A stretch of DNA of 64,000 nt from Nocardia cerradoensis NBRC 101014 (GCF_000308535.1 NZ_BAFW01000240.1:1-64000); one strand, 5' to 3'; positions 33,423-43,158 are shown, numbered from the stretch's first letter. The notes: a model not told the origin generated them from the sequence alone. Numbers and translations are program-made.

Positions 33423-35126
33423 TCACTCTCCCGTGCTCTCGGTCCGGGCGACCGGGCGCTGATCCGCGGGGCGGCCGGTATCGGTGCGGTCGGAGCCGAG
33501 CAGCCGCGTCAGCAAGCGGTCGAACTCGCCGCCCCAGCCCGCCTGGTCGGTGCGGGCCAGCCCACCCATTTCTACTACAGTACGTCGTTCACCGGAACGA
33601 TCGTCGTCCGGGCCTTCCGGATAGGCGCGCAACCAGATCCGCCGCCGCTTCACCACCAGCGAGACCAGTAGTCCGGCCATCATGGTCAACGCACACACCA
33701 GGACCCAGCTCTGTGCCGGATCGTGGGACACCTGCAGATTCGCGTACTGCTGCGCGCCGTCGAAAGTGACCTTGGTGCCGTCGGCCAACGTCGCCGATTC
33801 ACCGGGCCGCAGATTGACCCGCTGCTGCTTGGTCAGCCGGCCCTGTTTGATCATCTCCGGATCGAGCGAGAACAGCGACTGCGCGCGCCCGGTGTCGAGT
33901 CCGGTCTCGCCGCGATAGATGTCGATCGCCACCGCCGGATCGGTCAGGCCCGGATACGAGGAGGTCAGCAGGCTGCCGTGCATCAGCGCGGTGGGCGCGA
34001 ACAGGCCCTCGATCGCGATCTGGTTCTTGCGGCGCTCGTCCTCGCTGCCGTACATGCCACCCGGCGGGTCGAACCGCATCACACCGCTGGACAGGAAGGT
34101 GGCGCCGTCGTCGGGCCGCCACTGGATGGTCTCGGTGCGCTTCTGCCCGTTCGGATAGGTGACGGTGAAGGTCGGCGCATACCCGTGTCCCTGCAGGTAG
34201 ACGCGGTCGCCGGCGACGCGCAGCGGATGGTTGACCTGGATGGTGGTGTCCCGCCAGGTGTCGGTCGCCAGATCATCGCCGGTCTGATACGAGATATTCG
34301 CGGTGAACATCTCGGCCTGGCCGTTGGGCAGGTAGTCGGCCTTGAAATCCTTGACCCGCACGCACACCGGGGTCAGTCCGGTGCCGTCGTTGACCCGCCC
34401 GGCCTTGAAGGAATCGAAGACCGCCGGCGAGGTGGTGCAGAACCCGGGACCGCCGTCGGCGACGACGATCACGTTGCCCTCGTAGCCGAACAGCTTGCCC
34501 GCCGCGATCGCGACCAGCAGGCCGACCAGGGCCAGGTGGAAGACCAGATTGCCGAGCTCGCGCAGATATCCCTTCTCCGCGGACAGCGTCATCTCACCGG
34601 GACGGCCGTTGCGCACGTCGGATTCGTCGCGCACCACCGTGCGCCAGCCGCGCAGCCCGCGCCGCGCCTGCTCGATCGCCTCGGCGGGGGTGTCGTCGGT
34701 GGTGGTCGCGGCGTGATGCGGCAGCCGGGACAGGTTGCGCGGCACCATGACCGGCGGTGTGCGCAGCGCCTTGTAGTGGTCGAAGACGCGCGGCACGATG
34801 CAGCCGACCAGCGAGACGAACAGCAGAGCGTAGATCGCGGTGAACCAGAAGCTGGAGAACACGTCGAACAGCTGCAGCCGGTCCATCCACGGGCCGAGGG
34901 TGCCGCGATCGGCGATGTACTTGTCGACCTTCTGCGGGTTGAGACTGCGCTGCGGCAGCAACGCCCCCGGAATCGCCGCCAGCGCCAGCAGGAACAGCAG
35001 CATGAGCGCGGTGCGCATACTGGTCAATCCGCGCCAGGCGTTGCGCAGCAGCGCGAACGCGCGGCGCGGCAGCGACTGGCGCGGCGGTTTCGCGGCGGTG
35101 GACGGGGGCGTCATCGTGGCAGTCAT
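33423..35126 (-). CDS. resB: ResB-family cytochrome c biogenesis protein
   Basis: 567 residues. Membrane helices near residues 35-55, 85-110, about 190-212 and about 475-495 surround a large extracytoplasmic domain between the third and fourth (from GNVIVVADGGPGFCTTSPAV to DPAQSWVLV). It forms the System II holocytochrome synthase with CcsB. The C-terminal 60 residues are polar and disordered. Start ATG 35126 is five bases past the ccdA stop. Confidence 0.9.
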   Translation of the reverse strand: MTATMTPPSTAAKPPRQSLPRRAFALLRNAWRGLTSMRTALMLLFLLALAAIPGALLPQRSLNPQKVDKYIADRGTLGPWMDRLQLFDVFSSFWFTAIYALLFVSLVGCIVPRVFDHYKALRTPPVMVPRNLSRLPHHAATTTDDTPAEAIEQARRGLRGWRTVVRDESDVRNGRPGEMTLSAEKGYLRELGNLVFHLALVGLLVAIAAGKLFGYEGNVIVVADGGPGFCTTSPAVFDSFKAGRVNDGTGLTPVCVRVKDFKADYLPNGQAEMFTANISYQTGDDLATDTWRDTTIQVNHPLRVAGDRVYLQGHGYAPTFTVTYPNGQKRTETIQWRPDDGATFLSSGVMRFDPPGGMYGSEDERRKNQIAIEGLFAPTALMHGSLLTSSYPGLTDPAVAIDIYRGETGLDTGRAQSLFSLDPEMIKQGRLTKQQRVNLRPGESATLADGTKVTFDGAQQYANLQVSHDPAQSWVLVCALTMMAGLLVSLVVKRRRIWLRAYPEGPDDDRSGERRTVVEMGGLARTDQAGWGGEFDRLLTRLLGSDRTDTGRPADQRPVARTESTGE

Positions 35127-35131
35127 GGGGC

Positions 35132-35953
35132 TCAGATCGGCAGGGTTACCTGGGAGACGAATACGTTGCGGATCCATCCGACGAACTGATCCCACATCCC
35201 GGTGACCAATGCGATGCCGACCACGACGAGCAGTACGCCGCCGATGATCTGGATGGTGCGCGAATTGCGCCGGAGCCAGCCGACTCCGCGTAGCGCGGTG
35301 GCCGACCCGAACGCGAGAATCACGAACGGCAGCCCGAGACCGAGGCAGTACGCCACGATCAGCGCGACACCGCGAGCGGCCGTCGCCCCCTCGGTGCCGG
35401 CGGATACCGCCATCACGCCGGACAGCGTCGGACCCAGGCACGGCGTCCAGCCGAGGGCGAACACCGCGCCCAGCAGCGGTGCGCCGACGATTCCGGTGAG
35501 CCGGCGCGGATGCATTCTGGTGTCGCGCTGCAACATCGGCACCAGGCCGAGGAACACCAGCCCCATCACGATCGTCACCACGCCGCCGATGCGTTGCAGC
35601 AGTTCACGATTGACGTTCAGGGTCTGGATGACCCCGAAGACCGTGGCCGAGGCCAGCACGAACACCACGGTGAAACCCGCGACGAAGAGTCCGGCCGCAC
35701 CCGCCACGCGCATCCGCCCGGTGCGCAGCGCGACGGCCGCGTTCTTGCCCTGGGCCTCGCCGACGGTGACCGGCGGCGCTTCGGCACCCACGAGCCCGGC
35801 CAGATACGACAGATATCCCGGCACCAGCGGCACCACGCACGGCGAGGCGAACGAGACCAGTCCGGCGAGCAGGCAGGCGCCCAACGCCAGCAGCAGCGGC
35901 CCGGTGGCCGCGGTCTGCTGGAACGATTCGCCCACCGAAGCCAACGCGCTCAC
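35132..35953 (-). CDS. ccdA: CcdA, thiol-disulfide electron carrier
   Basis: 273 residues with six membrane helices. The redox cysteines are in SFASPCVVPLVPGYLSYLAG (helix 1) and LGWTPCLGPTLSG (helix 4). It passes electrons from cytoplasmic thioredoxin to the extracytoplasmic thioredoxin-like protein encoded just upstream, keeping haem-attachment cysteines of apocytochrome c reduced. Start GTG overlaps the previous stop by four bases. Confidence 0.93.
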   Translation of the reverse strand: MSALASVGESFQQTAATGPLLLALGACLLAGLVSFASPCVVPLVPGYLSYLAGLVGAEAPPVTVGEAQGKNAAVALRTGRMRVAGAAGLFVAGFTVVFVLASATVFGVIQTLNVNRELLQRIGGVVTIVMGLVFLGLVPMLQRDTRMHPRRLTGIVGAPLLGAVFALGWTPCLGPTLSGVMAVSAGTEGATAARGVALIVAYCLGLGLPFVILAFGSATALRGVGWLRRNSRTIQIIGGVLLVVVGIALVTGMWDQFVGWIRNVFVSQVTLPI

Positions 35954-36558
35954 TGCCGGCCCTCCTGCGCGACCTGATTCACCACCGGCAACAGATCCTC
36001 GGCCAGCAACGACCGCAGGAAGACCGCGGCGACGCGATGCTGCCGATCCAGCACCAGCGTGGTGGGGATGACGCTGGTGGGGAATTTGCCGCCGAGCGCC
36101 AGCAGGCTGCGCATCTCGGGGTCGTAGATGGAGGGATAGCCGACGTGGTTGTCGGTCACGAAGTCGCGTGCCTTGTCCTGCTGCGGATCACGCACATTGA
36201 TCCCCAGGAAGGCGACGCCCTTGTCCTTGGACTGTTCGTAGACCTGTTCCAACGCGGGCGCTTCGGCGCGACACGGCCCGCACCACTGCCCCCAGAGGTT
36301 CAGCACGACGACCTGATTCGGGAAGTCGTCGACCGAGACGGTCTTGCCGGTCAGCAGATTCGGTCCCGAGAGGTGGCCGATCGTGCCGCGCGCGGCCGGT
36401 GGGTCGTACCGGATGTCGGTCTTGCCACCGGGTGAGACGAAATCGAAGGTGCCGCCCTGGGCGACCGCGTCGTTACCCGACGAACAACCGGCCAGCGCGG
36501 CGACGACCGCCACGCAGGCCAGCAGCATCGGCAGCAGACGCCGGACCGCCCCGCTCAC
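35950..36558 (-). CDS. TlpA/ResA-like thioredoxin lipoprotein
   Basis: 202 residues. Signal peptide and lipobox: LLACVAVVAALAGC, with Cys about residue 24. The thioredoxin domain has WGQWCGPC (active-site CGPC) and the cis-proline segment VIPTTLVLD. Anchored outside the membrane, it should reduce apocytochrome c with electrons from CcdA. Start GTG 36558 overlaps the phosphatase stop (GTGA). Confidence 0.92.
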   Translation of the reverse strand: MSGAVRRLLPMLLACVAVVAALAGCSSGNDAVAQGGTFDFVSPGGKTDIRYDPPAARGTIGHLSGPNLLTGKTVSVDDFPNQVVVLNLWGQWCGPCRAEAPALEQVYEQSKDKGVAFLGINVRDPQQDKARDFVTDNHVGYPSIYDPEMRSLLALGGKFPTSVIPTTLVLDRQHRVAAVFLRSLLAEDLLPVVNQVAQEGRQ

Positions 36559-37364
36559 GCCCCGGTCACCCTGGGATCCGAGCCGCCGGAAGGCTCGGAG
36601 TAGACGATGTCGATCAACGTATCGCCTTGGTACACAAGCGAAGTCAGCGAAGCCAGCGAGCACTGCCGCTGCCGCGGATCGTGCCACAGCCGCTTGCCCT
36701 CCAGGAAGCGACGCAGCGTCCACACCGGCAGTTGATGCGAGACCACCACGGCCTCGTGCCCGGCCGCCTCCACCCGCGCCTTGTTCACGGCGGCGAGCAT
36801 GCGATGCGCGATCTGCAGATACGGCTCCCCCCACGACGGGGTGAACGGATCGCGCAACTTCCACCAGTGCCGCGGCTTGCGCAGCGCGCCGTCGCCGACC
36901 GACACCCGCAGGCCCTCGAAGGTATTGCCGGCCTCGATGAGGTTGTCGTCGGTGCGCACGATCAGCCCGTGCTGTCCGGCGATCGGCGCGGCGGTCTCCT
37001 GGGCACGCTGCAGCGGCGAGGCGACGACCAGGGCGATGTCGTGGTCAGCGAGGGTGCGAGCGACCGTCGCCGCCTGCGAACGACCGGTCACCGAGAGACT
37101 GAAGCCGGGCAGGCGGCCGTAGAGGATGCCCTTGGGGTTGTGCACCTCGCCGTGGCGCATCACGTGCACGATCGTCTCGGTATCCGAGGCGACGTCACCG
37201 GGGAGCGAGGGAACCTTGCCGGCATCGGCTCCCGATCCGGGGACGGGCGCCTGCGGCGATTCGGTCTCCCCGTTCGCCGCGGCCGCACCGGACGACACCG
37301 GTTCTTCGTGCGAGGGGGATTCTGTTGCGGCAGTGACGGATTCGAGCTGATCTGAGTCGCTCAC
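36555..37364 (-). CDS. Histidine phosphatase-family protein
   Basis: 269 residues. The first 60 are disordered and Ser/Glu/Pro-rich. The phosphoglycerate-mutase-like domain starts [13 protein letters not shown] (catalytic His in RHGE) and includes the second His in [11 protein letters not shown]. Its place between hemL and the cytochrome c genes is conserved in related genomes, but the substrate is unknown. GTGA overlaps on both sides. Confidence 0.85.
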   Translation of the reverse strand: MSDSDQLESVTAATESPSHEEPVSSGAAAANGETESPQAPVPGSGADAGKVPSLPGDVASDTETIVHVMRHGEVHNPKGILYGRLPGFSLSVTGRSQAATVARTLADHDIALVVASPLQRAQETAAPIAGQHGLIVRTDDNLIEAGNTFEGLRVSVGDGALRKPRHWWKLRDPFTPSWGEPYLQIAHRMLAAVNKARVEAAGHEAVVVSHQLPVWTLRRFLEGKRLWHDPRQRQCSLASLTSLVYQGDTLIDIVYSEPSGGSDPRVTGA

Positions 37365-38698
37365 GCGCGGGATCCTTCGGGTGTGGCGGCCGCGGCTGCC
37401 GCGGCGGCGGCGGGCAGAGCGGCAGCGATACGGTCGAATGCGTCCTCGTCGAGGGCGGCCGAGACGAACCAGGCCTCGAACGGGCTCGGCGGCGCATAGA
37501 CGCCACGTTCCAGCAGCGCGTGGAAGAAGGCCGGGAAACGCCAGGTGGCGGTGGCCTTGGCGGTGGCGTAGTCGGTAACCGGACCCTCGGCGAAGAACAC
37601 GCTCACCATATTGCCCGCGAATTGCACGGTGTGCGGGACCCCCGCGGTGGTCAGAGCCTCGGTGATCAGGGATCCGAGTCGTTCGGCGTTGCGATCGAGG
37701 GCGGCGTAGACATCCGCGTCGGCGGCGCGCAGCGTGGCCAGCCCGGCCGCCACCGCCACCGGATTACCCGAGAGCGTGCCCGCCTGATAGACCGGCCCGA
37801 TCGGCGCGAGGTGATCCATGACCTCGGCGCGACCACCGAAGGCCGCGGCCGGCAGTCCGCCGCTCATCACCTTGCCGAAGGTGTACAGGTCGCCCGCCAC
37901 CGGATCGCGGCCATACCAGCCCGCGGCGCTCACGCGGAAGCCGGTCATCACCTCGTCCATGATCAGCAGGGCGCCGTGTTCGCTGGTCAGCTCGCGCAGG
38001 CCGGCGTTGAAACCGGGCAGCGGCGGGACCGCGCCCATATTGCCCGCGGCCGCCTCGGTGATCACGGCGGCGATCTGCCCCGGATATTCGGCGAAGGCCG
38101 TGGCGACGGCTTCGAGGTCGTTGTAGGGCAGCACGAGAGTGTCGGAGGCCTGCGCCCCGGTCACCCCCGGCGAGGTGGGCAGGCCCAAGGTGGCGACGCC
38201 GGAGCCGGCATCGGCCAGCAGCGCGTCGACATGCCCGTGATAGCAGCCCGCGAACTTGACGATCTTGCTGCGCCCGGTGAATCCACGCGCCAGCCGGACC
38301 GCGCTCATGGTGGCCTCGGTGCCGGAGTTCACCAGCCGCACCCGCTGCACCGGATCGACCCGCGCGGCGATCGCCTCGGCCAGCTCGATCTCGGCCTCGG
38401 TCGGCGCGCCGAAGGACAGCCCGCCGGTGGCGGCCCGCTGCACCGCGTCCACGACGGCCGGATGCGCATGTCCGAGGATCATCGGTCCCCAGGAACACAC
38501 CAGGTCCACATAGTCGTTGCCGTCGGCGTCGGTGAGCGTGTACCCGCGCGCCGAAGCGATGAATCGCGGGGTGCCGCCGACCGAATTGAAGGCCCGCACA
38601 GGCGAGTTCACACCGCCGGGAATGATCGCGGCGGCGCGTTCGAAGAGGCGGGCGGAGACCGGCACGTTCACCTGGGTCGCGCGCGGAGAAGAACTCAC
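37361..38698 (-). CDS. hemL: HemL, glutamate-1-semialdehyde aminomutase
   Basis: PLP/PMP enzyme that converts glutamate-1-semialdehyde to 5-aminolaevulinate, the second step of the C5 haem pathway after HemA. 445 residues. The PLP lysine is in [39 protein letters not shown] and [15 protein letters not shown] are classical. The C-terminal alanine-rich tail (AAAAAAAA) is unusual but may be disordered. GTG 38698 is the first sensible start. First gene of the operon reaching ccsB. Confidence 0.95.
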   Translation of the reverse strand: MSSSPRATQVNVPVSARLFERAAAIIPGGVNSPVRAFNSVGGTPRFIASARGYTLTDADGNDYVDLVCSWGPMILGHAHPAVVDAVQRAATGGLSFGAPTEAEIELAEAIAARVDPVQRVRLVNSGTEATMSAVRLARGFTGRSKIVKFAGCYHGHVDALLADAGSGVATLGLPTSPGVTGAQASDTLVLPYNDLEAVATAFAEYPGQIAAVITEAAAGNMGAVPPLPGFNAGLRELTSEHGALLIMDEVMTGFRVSAAGWYGRDPVAGDLYTFGKVMSGGLPAAAFGGRAEVMDHLAPIGPVYQAGTLSGNPVAVAAGLATLRAADADVYAALDRNAERLGSLITEALTTAGVPHTVQFAGNMVSVFFAEGPVTDYATAKATATWRFPAFFHALLERGVYAPPSPFEAWFVSAALDEDAFDRIAAALPAAAAAAAAATPEGSRA

Positions 38699-38746
38699 GA
38701 CCACCAGTGTCGCAGCCCCCGCCGGAGCGGTCGACGACAGGGTGTA

Positions 38747-38765
38747 GTGGGGTGAGCCACCCCAC
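38747..38765. promoter_or_regulatory. Inverted repeat upstream of hemL
   Basis: GTGGGGT-GAGCC-ACCCCAC, a perfect 7-bp inverted repeat 49 bases upstream of the hemL GTG. It may be an operator or part of the leader. No regulator is indicated. Confidence 0.35.
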
Positions 38766-38947
38766 AGGACGGGTCGGCGCATTGTACTCTCACTCGCCCG
38801 ACCAGCGGTTTGCCGAGAATTTCCTCACATTCGGCCGTCGGCGCCCGCAGCGCAACACGCGGCGTAAATTTCCTGCCATAAGGGTTGTGCCCAGGTTGCC
38901 CATGCGTAACCTCGTACCCATCATCACGCTCACCGCCGGGAGGGTCC

Positions 38948-39331
38948 ATGCGAAAAGCACTATTCGGGTTAGCCCTGTTGACAACCCTCGCCGGCTCCGT
39001 CGCGGCAGCGACCCAGGCCGCCGCCGCGGCGCCCGTCGTCCAGCCCGATCAGCAGCGCGCCGGAGTGATCCTCACCCACGACGAGACCGCCGCGCTGGGC
39101 GACGGGCCGATTCCGGCACTGGTCACGATGGTCGTTCCGGAGAGCCGGATCGGTGCGGGCCTGAAGCCGGACACCCAGCTCTATCACGATCAGAACGGCA
39201 ATGTGCACGCCTCACTGCGGCAGGTGATCGAGGAGGCGGCGAGCCACCCGGACGGCAGCGTCGTGGTGATGGCGAACGTACCCGGATCGCACGGCACGCG
39301 CCTGCTCGACGTCTTCCAGCAGTGGCACTGA
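38948..39331 (+). CDS. Secreted protein of unknown function
   Basis: 127 residues from ATG 38948, preceded by GGGAGGG. A signal peptide (MRKALFGLALLTTLAGSVAA, cleavage after AAAA region near 30) precedes a small domain rich in beta strands (ALVTMVVPESRIGAGLKPDTQLYHDQNG, in part). The mature protein lacks cysteine. No family recognised. Confidence 0.7.
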   Translation: MRKALFGLALLTTLAGSVAAATQAAAAAPVVQPDQQRAGVILTHDETAALGDGPIPALVTMVVPESRIGAGLKPDTQLYHDQNGNVHASLRQVIEEAASHPDGSVVVMANVPGSHGTRLLDVFQQWH

Positions 39332-39342
39332 CCGAAGGTCGC

Positions 39343-39678
39343 TCAGGGCACCGGAACGCCCAGGCACAGCAGGGCATAGCCGGTGGACAGCAGGCAATTC
39401 AGCGGCGTGGGAAGCAGATCCAGCAGTGAGGAAACCTGCTCGGCGCGCGGCGACACCGCAGTAGCGGCCACCGAATCGGCGACAGCCGCGGCGGCTCGGT
39501 TCTGCGCACCGGATACCCGCGGGCCGGCCGGCTCCACAGTGACCGCCGAAGTTCCCGCGCCCGACGGACTTTCAGGCGAGGCCGCGGCCACGGCCACCGG
39601 GGCCATACCGATCGCCACGGCCGCGAGAATCGTGAACGAGGATTTCCGCACCGCTCGGGTGCGCGTCATGGTGCTCAT
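39343..39678 (-). CDS. Small secreted protein with C-terminal Cys pair
   Basis: 111 residues. Signal peptide KSSFTILAAVAIGMAPVAVAAA; the mature part is Ala/Ser/Val-rich and ends LLPTPLNCLLSTGYALLCLGVPVP, in which two cysteines and several prolines stand out. It is convergent with the secreted protein at 38948. Function unknown. Confidence 0.6.
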   Translation of the reverse strand: MSTMTRTRAVRKSSFTILAAVAIGMAPVAVAAASPESPSGAGTSAVTVEPAGPRVSGAQNRAAAAVADSVAATAVSPRAEQVSSLLDLLPTPLNCLLSTGYALLCLGVPVP

Positions 39679-39759
39679 TTTCCTGCAATACCCACAACAC
39701 TCGATCCGCTATCGGGCGACGCGCCGCGAAAACGGATACGGCTGTGGGAAACAGGCGTT

Positions 39760-39999
39760 TCAGCGCGGGCGCACCGCGCACCGCACCACCAGATCGATGG
39801 CCGCGAGACCGGCGGCCGCGACCAGCACCGTGGCCAGCGCCAGCCACGGACCGGCGTAGTGAGTGGATTCGAAGGCCGGCTGATCGCCCACCGCCGCGAA
39901 CCAGGTCCGGTGCACACCGTGCCGCCAGATGGGCACGGCGGCCACCGCACAGGCCACGACCAACACCAGATCGAGCAGGATCCACAGTCGGCGCATCAC
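39760..39999 (-). CDS. Small membrane protein
   Basis: 79 residues with two helices (WILLDLVLVVACAVAAV and WLALATVLVAAAGLAAIDLVV). Its ATG overlaps the stop of the upstream gene (ATGA), so they are translationally coupled. The pair corresponds in position to two membrane proteins that follow hemB in mycobacteria. Confidence 0.72.
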   Translation of the reverse strand: MMRRLWILLDLVLVVACAVAAVPIWRHGVHRTWFAAVGDQPAFESTHYAGPWLALATVLVAAAGLAAIDLVVRCAVRPR

Positions 40000-40673
40000 G
40001 CGACATCCTCCCTACCCTCGGAACCGATCTTGCCCTCGGAAGCCACGGCGCCCTCGCTGTCCGCATCGAACGCCACCACCGAATTCTCCGCATCATCGGC
40101 GCTCGCGGCGAGCACGGCGGACTCCTTCGCCGGAGAATCCGCCGCCGCGGACTTCTTCGCCGCCGGAGCCGATTCCTGCGCGAGCCGGTCGAGTGCGGCG
40201 CTCAACTCGGCGCGCAACTGCTGATGATCGCGCGCCCAGGCCTGCACCATGGCGCCGTCGCGCAATTTCAGGCCGATGCCGCGGCGGCGGCGCGGCACTC
40301 CGGTCAGCTCGCCCAGTGCGCGGGCCGCCTCCCAGGGTTCGTCGTCCCACGATTCCTCGTCCAGTTCGGGAAAGACGCGCGCGATCGACTCCAGCGGCAG
40401 CGTTTCGGTGCCCTCGCGCAGCACCGAGTCGGTGAGTTCGACGCTGACGTGGCGTTTTCCCGCCACGACCTGCAGCGTCACGAATCCGGCGAGCAGAATC
40501 GCGCAGAAGGCGAGACCGAACCAGTGCACCGGACCGCGCCGCAGCGCGAGTTCCAGGATCAGCACCAGCAGGCAGAGCAGCGGACCGTAGGCGACCGTTC
40601 GCCAGCGGGCGCCGGGCTCGCTGAACAGCACGGAATCCGGCCGCACCGCGGCGGTGGGTTGGGCGTCGCTCAC
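39996..40673 (-). CDS. Membrane protein of the hemB neighbourhood
   Basis: 225 residues. Two helices (TVAYGPLLCLLVLILELAL and HWFGLAFCAILLAGFVTLQVV) are followed by a soluble beta-rich domain (HVSVELTDSVLREGTETLPLESIARVFP) resembling bacterial PH-like or DUF3093-type domains, then a low-complexity Ala/Glu/Ser tail from about 165. Function unknown. Confidence 0.7.
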   Translation of the reverse strand: MSDAQPTAAVRPDSVLFSEPGARWRTVAYGPLLCLLVLILELALRRGPVHWFGLAFCAILLAGFVTLQVVAGKRHVSVELTDSVLREGTETLPLESIARVFPELDEESWDDEPWEAARALGELTGVPRRRRGIGLKLRDGAMVQAWARDHQQLRAELSAALDRLAQESAPAAKKSAAADSPAKESAVLAASADDAENSVVAFDADSEGAVASEGKIGSEGREDVA

Positions 40674-40725
40674 GCAAGACCTCCGAATACGACGCGCGTG
40701 CCGGACCTAGCGGGTGGCGGCGGAG

Positions 40726-40845
40726 TCAGCCGACCTTCCCCGGGAGCAGCAGGCCGGCGAGGGTGAGCAGTGCCAGAAGCAACAGCAGTCCCATCACCAG
40801 AACATCGCGTCGAATGCTTTGCCGCTGCTGAATCACCACGCGCAT
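40726..40845 (-). CDS. 39-residue single-helix membrane protein
   Basis: Starts at ATG 40845 with GGAG six bases upstream. MRVVIQQRQSIRRDVLVMG is followed by LLLLLALLTLAGLLLPGKVG: a basic N terminus, one leucine-rich membrane helix and a short outside tail. Too short for most gene callers. It precedes the coupled membrane gene pair by 52 bases. The 186 bases upstream (40846-41031) hold no other gene. Confidence 0.55.
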   Translation of the reverse strand: MRVVIQQRQSIRRDVLVMGLLLLLALLTLAGLLLPGKVG

Positions 40846-41031
40846 CGATGTCTCCGATCCACCGAAGCCATCCGTGCTGCGCTCTCATCGCGGTGATCGA
40901 TCGATGCGACCACCGACCGAAAAACCACATCCGAAGAACAACGCACAACCAACGACTTTCAGTTCCCGAGCTATCTGTGACAACCCTCACCATACATCCC
41001 GGTCGGCACGCGACAAATTCGGCCTCGCGTC

Positions 41032-41550
41032 TCAGTGGCCGTTCGCTCGGAAGAAAGCTTCGGATTCCTTTCTGCGGCAGAGGAATACGGCTCCGCAGGC
41101 CAGGACCGCCTGCAATATCGCCGCGGCCCCGATCAGCACCGCCGGGCCGCCCGCGACCGCGCCGAGGCCGAACATCGACCCGACGGCGCCGAGCACCAGC
41201 ACCACGGTCGCCACATCGGCAACCGTGCGCGCCCACAGTCGCCCGCGACCGAGCTCGTGCACCACGGCCACCGCGCCGATCCCGACGGCCAGGCCGTAGG
41301 TGAGCACCAGCACCTCGAGAATCGAGACCACGAGCTCCATCTGCGCCACGCTGAAGTCGGGTCGCTCGCCGTGCAGCTGGTCGTAGAAGTCCTGGGCTAC
41401 CTGGCGGCGATTACCGAGACGGTCGACCGCGCCGAGGATCAGCCGCAGCACACCGAGCGCGACCACGGCCCACCAGAGCTGGCAGGCGGTGCGCACATCT
41501 TCGGGTCTGGTTCGGATGCCGGGCTCGGCCGGCATTGTCGCCGGGTTCAC
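41032..41550 (-). CDS. Four-helix membrane protein coupled to hemB
   Basis: 172 residues with four hydrophobic helices ([70 protein letters not shown]). The start GTG overlaps the hemB stop (GTGA), so translation is coupled. Family not recognised; the arrangement suggests a membrane role associated with haem synthesis but nothing in the sequence shows it. Confidence 0.75.
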   Translation of the reverse strand: MNPATMPAEPGIRTRPEDVRTACQLWWAVVALGVLRLILGAVDRLGNRRQVAQDFYDQLHGERPDFSVAQMELVVSILEVLVLTYGLAVGIGAVAVVHELGRGRLWARTVADVATVVLVLGAVGSMFGLGAVAGGPAVLIGAAAILQAVLACGAVFLCRRKESEAFFRANGH

Positions 41551-42524
41551 GACAGCCAGTGCGCGGCCTCGGTGGCCCAGTAGGTCAGCACGATATCCGC
41601 GCCCGCCCGGCGGATGCCGAGAAGCGATTCGAGGATGGCGCCGCGGCGGTCGATCCAGCCGCGTTCGGCGGCGGCCGTGATCATCGCGTACTCACCGGAG
41701 ATCTGATACGCCGCGACCGGAACCGGCGAATGATCGGCGACGTCACGCAGGATGTCGAGGTACGACATGGCCGGTTTGACCATCACGATGTCGGCGCCCT
41801 CGGCCAGGTCCAGCTCGAGTTCGCGCAGCGATTCACGCCGATTCGCGGCATCCTGCTGATAGGTGCGGCGATCGCCCTGCAGCGACGATCCGACGGCCTC
41901 CCGGAAGGGGCCGTAGAACGCCGAGGCGTATTTGGCCGCGTAGGCGAGGATTCCGGCATCGATGTGGCCGGCGGCATCCAGACCCGCGCGGATCGCGCCG
42001 ACCTGGCCGTCCATCATGCCGCTGGTGCCCAGCAGTTCGGCGCCGGCCTCGGCCTGGGCCAGCGCCATCTCGACGTAGCGGTCCAGGGTCGCGTCGTTGT
42101 CGACGGAGCCGTCGCCGGCCAGCACCCCGCAGTGCCCGTGATCGGTGAATTCGTCCAGACAGGTATCGGCCATCACGACGGTGTCGCCGCCGACCTCCTC
42201 GGTCAGCGCGCGCAGGCCACGGTTGAGAATGCCGTCCGGGGCACTGGCCTGGCTGCCCACCGCGTCCTTGTCCTCCGGACGCGGCACACCGAACAGCATG
42301 AGCCCGCCGACGCCCGCGCCGACCGCCTCCGCCGCGGCCTTGCGCAGCGAATCCATCGAATGCTGGTACACGCCGGGCATCGAACTGATCTCGCGCGGTT
42401 CGGCCAGTCCGTCGGCGACGAACATGGGCAGTACCAATTGCCTTGGTTCCAAGGTGGTTTCGGCGACGAGGCGACGCATCGCGGGGGTACGACGCAACCG
42501 CCGCGGGCGGTCCATTCCGGTCAT
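41547..42524 (-). CDS. hemB: HemB, porphobilinogen synthase
   Basis: Condenses two 5-aminolaevulinate molecules to porphobilinogen. 325 residues. The Schiff-base lysines are in [13 protein letters not shown] and [13 protein letters not shown]. The metal-site segment is [14 protein letters not shown]: the middle cysteine of the usual zinc triad is Asp, so metal use may differ from that of the three-cysteine enzymes. ATG 42524 is chosen; TATCGT six bases upstream marks a leaderless start. Confidence 0.95.
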   Translation of the reverse strand: MTGMDRPRRLRRTPAMRRLVAETTLEPRQLVLPMFVADGLAEPREISSMPGVYQHSMDSLRKAAAEAVGAGVGGLMLFGVPRPEDKDAVGSQASAPDGILNRGLRALTEEVGGDTVVMADTCLDEFTDHGHCGVLAGDGSVDNDATLDRYVEMALAQAEAGAELLGTSGMMDGQVGAIRAGLDAAGHIDAGILAYAAKYASAFYGPFREAVGSSLQGDRRTYQQDAANRRESLRELELDLAEGADIVMVKPAMSYLDILRDVADHSPVPVAAYQISGEYAMITAAAERGWIDRRGAILESLLGIRRAGADIVLTYWATEAAHWLS

Positions 42525-42530
42525 AACCGC

Positions 42531-42536
42531 ACGATA
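42531..42536 (-). promoter_or_regulatory. Leaderless promoter -10 of hemB (TATCGT)
   Basis: TATCGT on the minus strand, six bases upstream of the hemB ATG. The same hexamer and spacing occur at 22732. Confidence 0.5.
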
Positions 42537-42676
42537 CGCCGCGCGCAAGCCCGGCTCCCAGGCACCTCCCGGCCGGTTGGCGCGGATCACAGCCGGCAAA
42601 TTCCGGGCGACGCGCGGGCGACCCGGCCGCGCGCCGAAACCCGTTGCGGGGCCCGATTTTTGTCGGCGCCCTCCGG

Positions 42677-42853
42677 TAGAATCGAAGATGTGTTCGAGGG
42701 GATTCGTCAGCAGTCGAACCGGCCTCGGTAGTGCGCTACTGCCCACGGCGCACGACCGATCGATCGGCGGTGGGACGGACTGCCCATATCCGTCCCGCCT
42801 TCGATTCCGCCCACCGACGGCCCGGCGAATCTCCATCCGAGGGGAGGATTCTC
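42677..42853 (+). promoter_or_regulatory. Promoter and structured leader before a small gene
   Basis: TAGAAT at 42677-42682 is a good -10. It precedes a leader of about 165 bases that holds GGGACGGA (42772) paired with TCCGTCCC (42789), and CGATCGATCG nearby. An in-leader GTG at 42690 opens a 13-residue frame ([13 protein letters not shown]). Such a leader could regulate the downstream gene. The rest of the 329-base gap (42525-42676) holds only the hemB promoter. Confidence 0.4.
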
Positions 42854-43123
42854 ATGCCCACCGCACCGACGATCATCGATCCCTACGCGCCGCTGCTGAA
42901 ACAGCCCCTACCGGCCGGACGGCCGCGCTCCTGGTACGTCATGCACAACCGCAGGCTGAAGGCCATGCGACTGGCCATCGCCCTGCTCGACTCCGGCGTC
43001 TACCGCGCCAACCTCGCCGACAATCAGACCATCCGGCACACCGCCGAGGTGGTCGGCATCCGCCCGCCCTCGAACAAGACCTGCAGCCTCGTCCGCGACC
43101 TCATGCGCGTACGCCGAGTATGA
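42854..43123 (+). CDS. Small basic protein, function unknown
   Basis: 89 residues from ATG 42854, with GGGGAGGA six bases upstream. Contains RSWYVMHNRRLKAMRLAIALLDSG and NQTIRHTAEVVGIRPPSNKTC, suggesting a helical DNA- or RNA-binding protein, with a helix-turn-helix-like second half. No family can be named. It is convergent with hemD. Confidence 0.6.
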   Translation: MPTAPTIIDPYAPLLKQPLPAGRPRSWYVMHNRRLKAMRLAIALLDSGVYRANLADNQTIRHTAEVVGIRPPSNKTCSLVRDLMRVRRV

Positions 43124-43130
43124 GGGGCTC

Positions 43131-43158
43131 CTAGCGGCCCTGCCCATCGAGCCGCTAG
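43131..43158. terminator. Hairpin between convergent genes
   Basis: CTAGCGGC and GCCGCTAG (8 bp, 12-base loop). It overlaps the hemD stop at 43155, so it may terminate either transcript. Confidence 0.45.
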
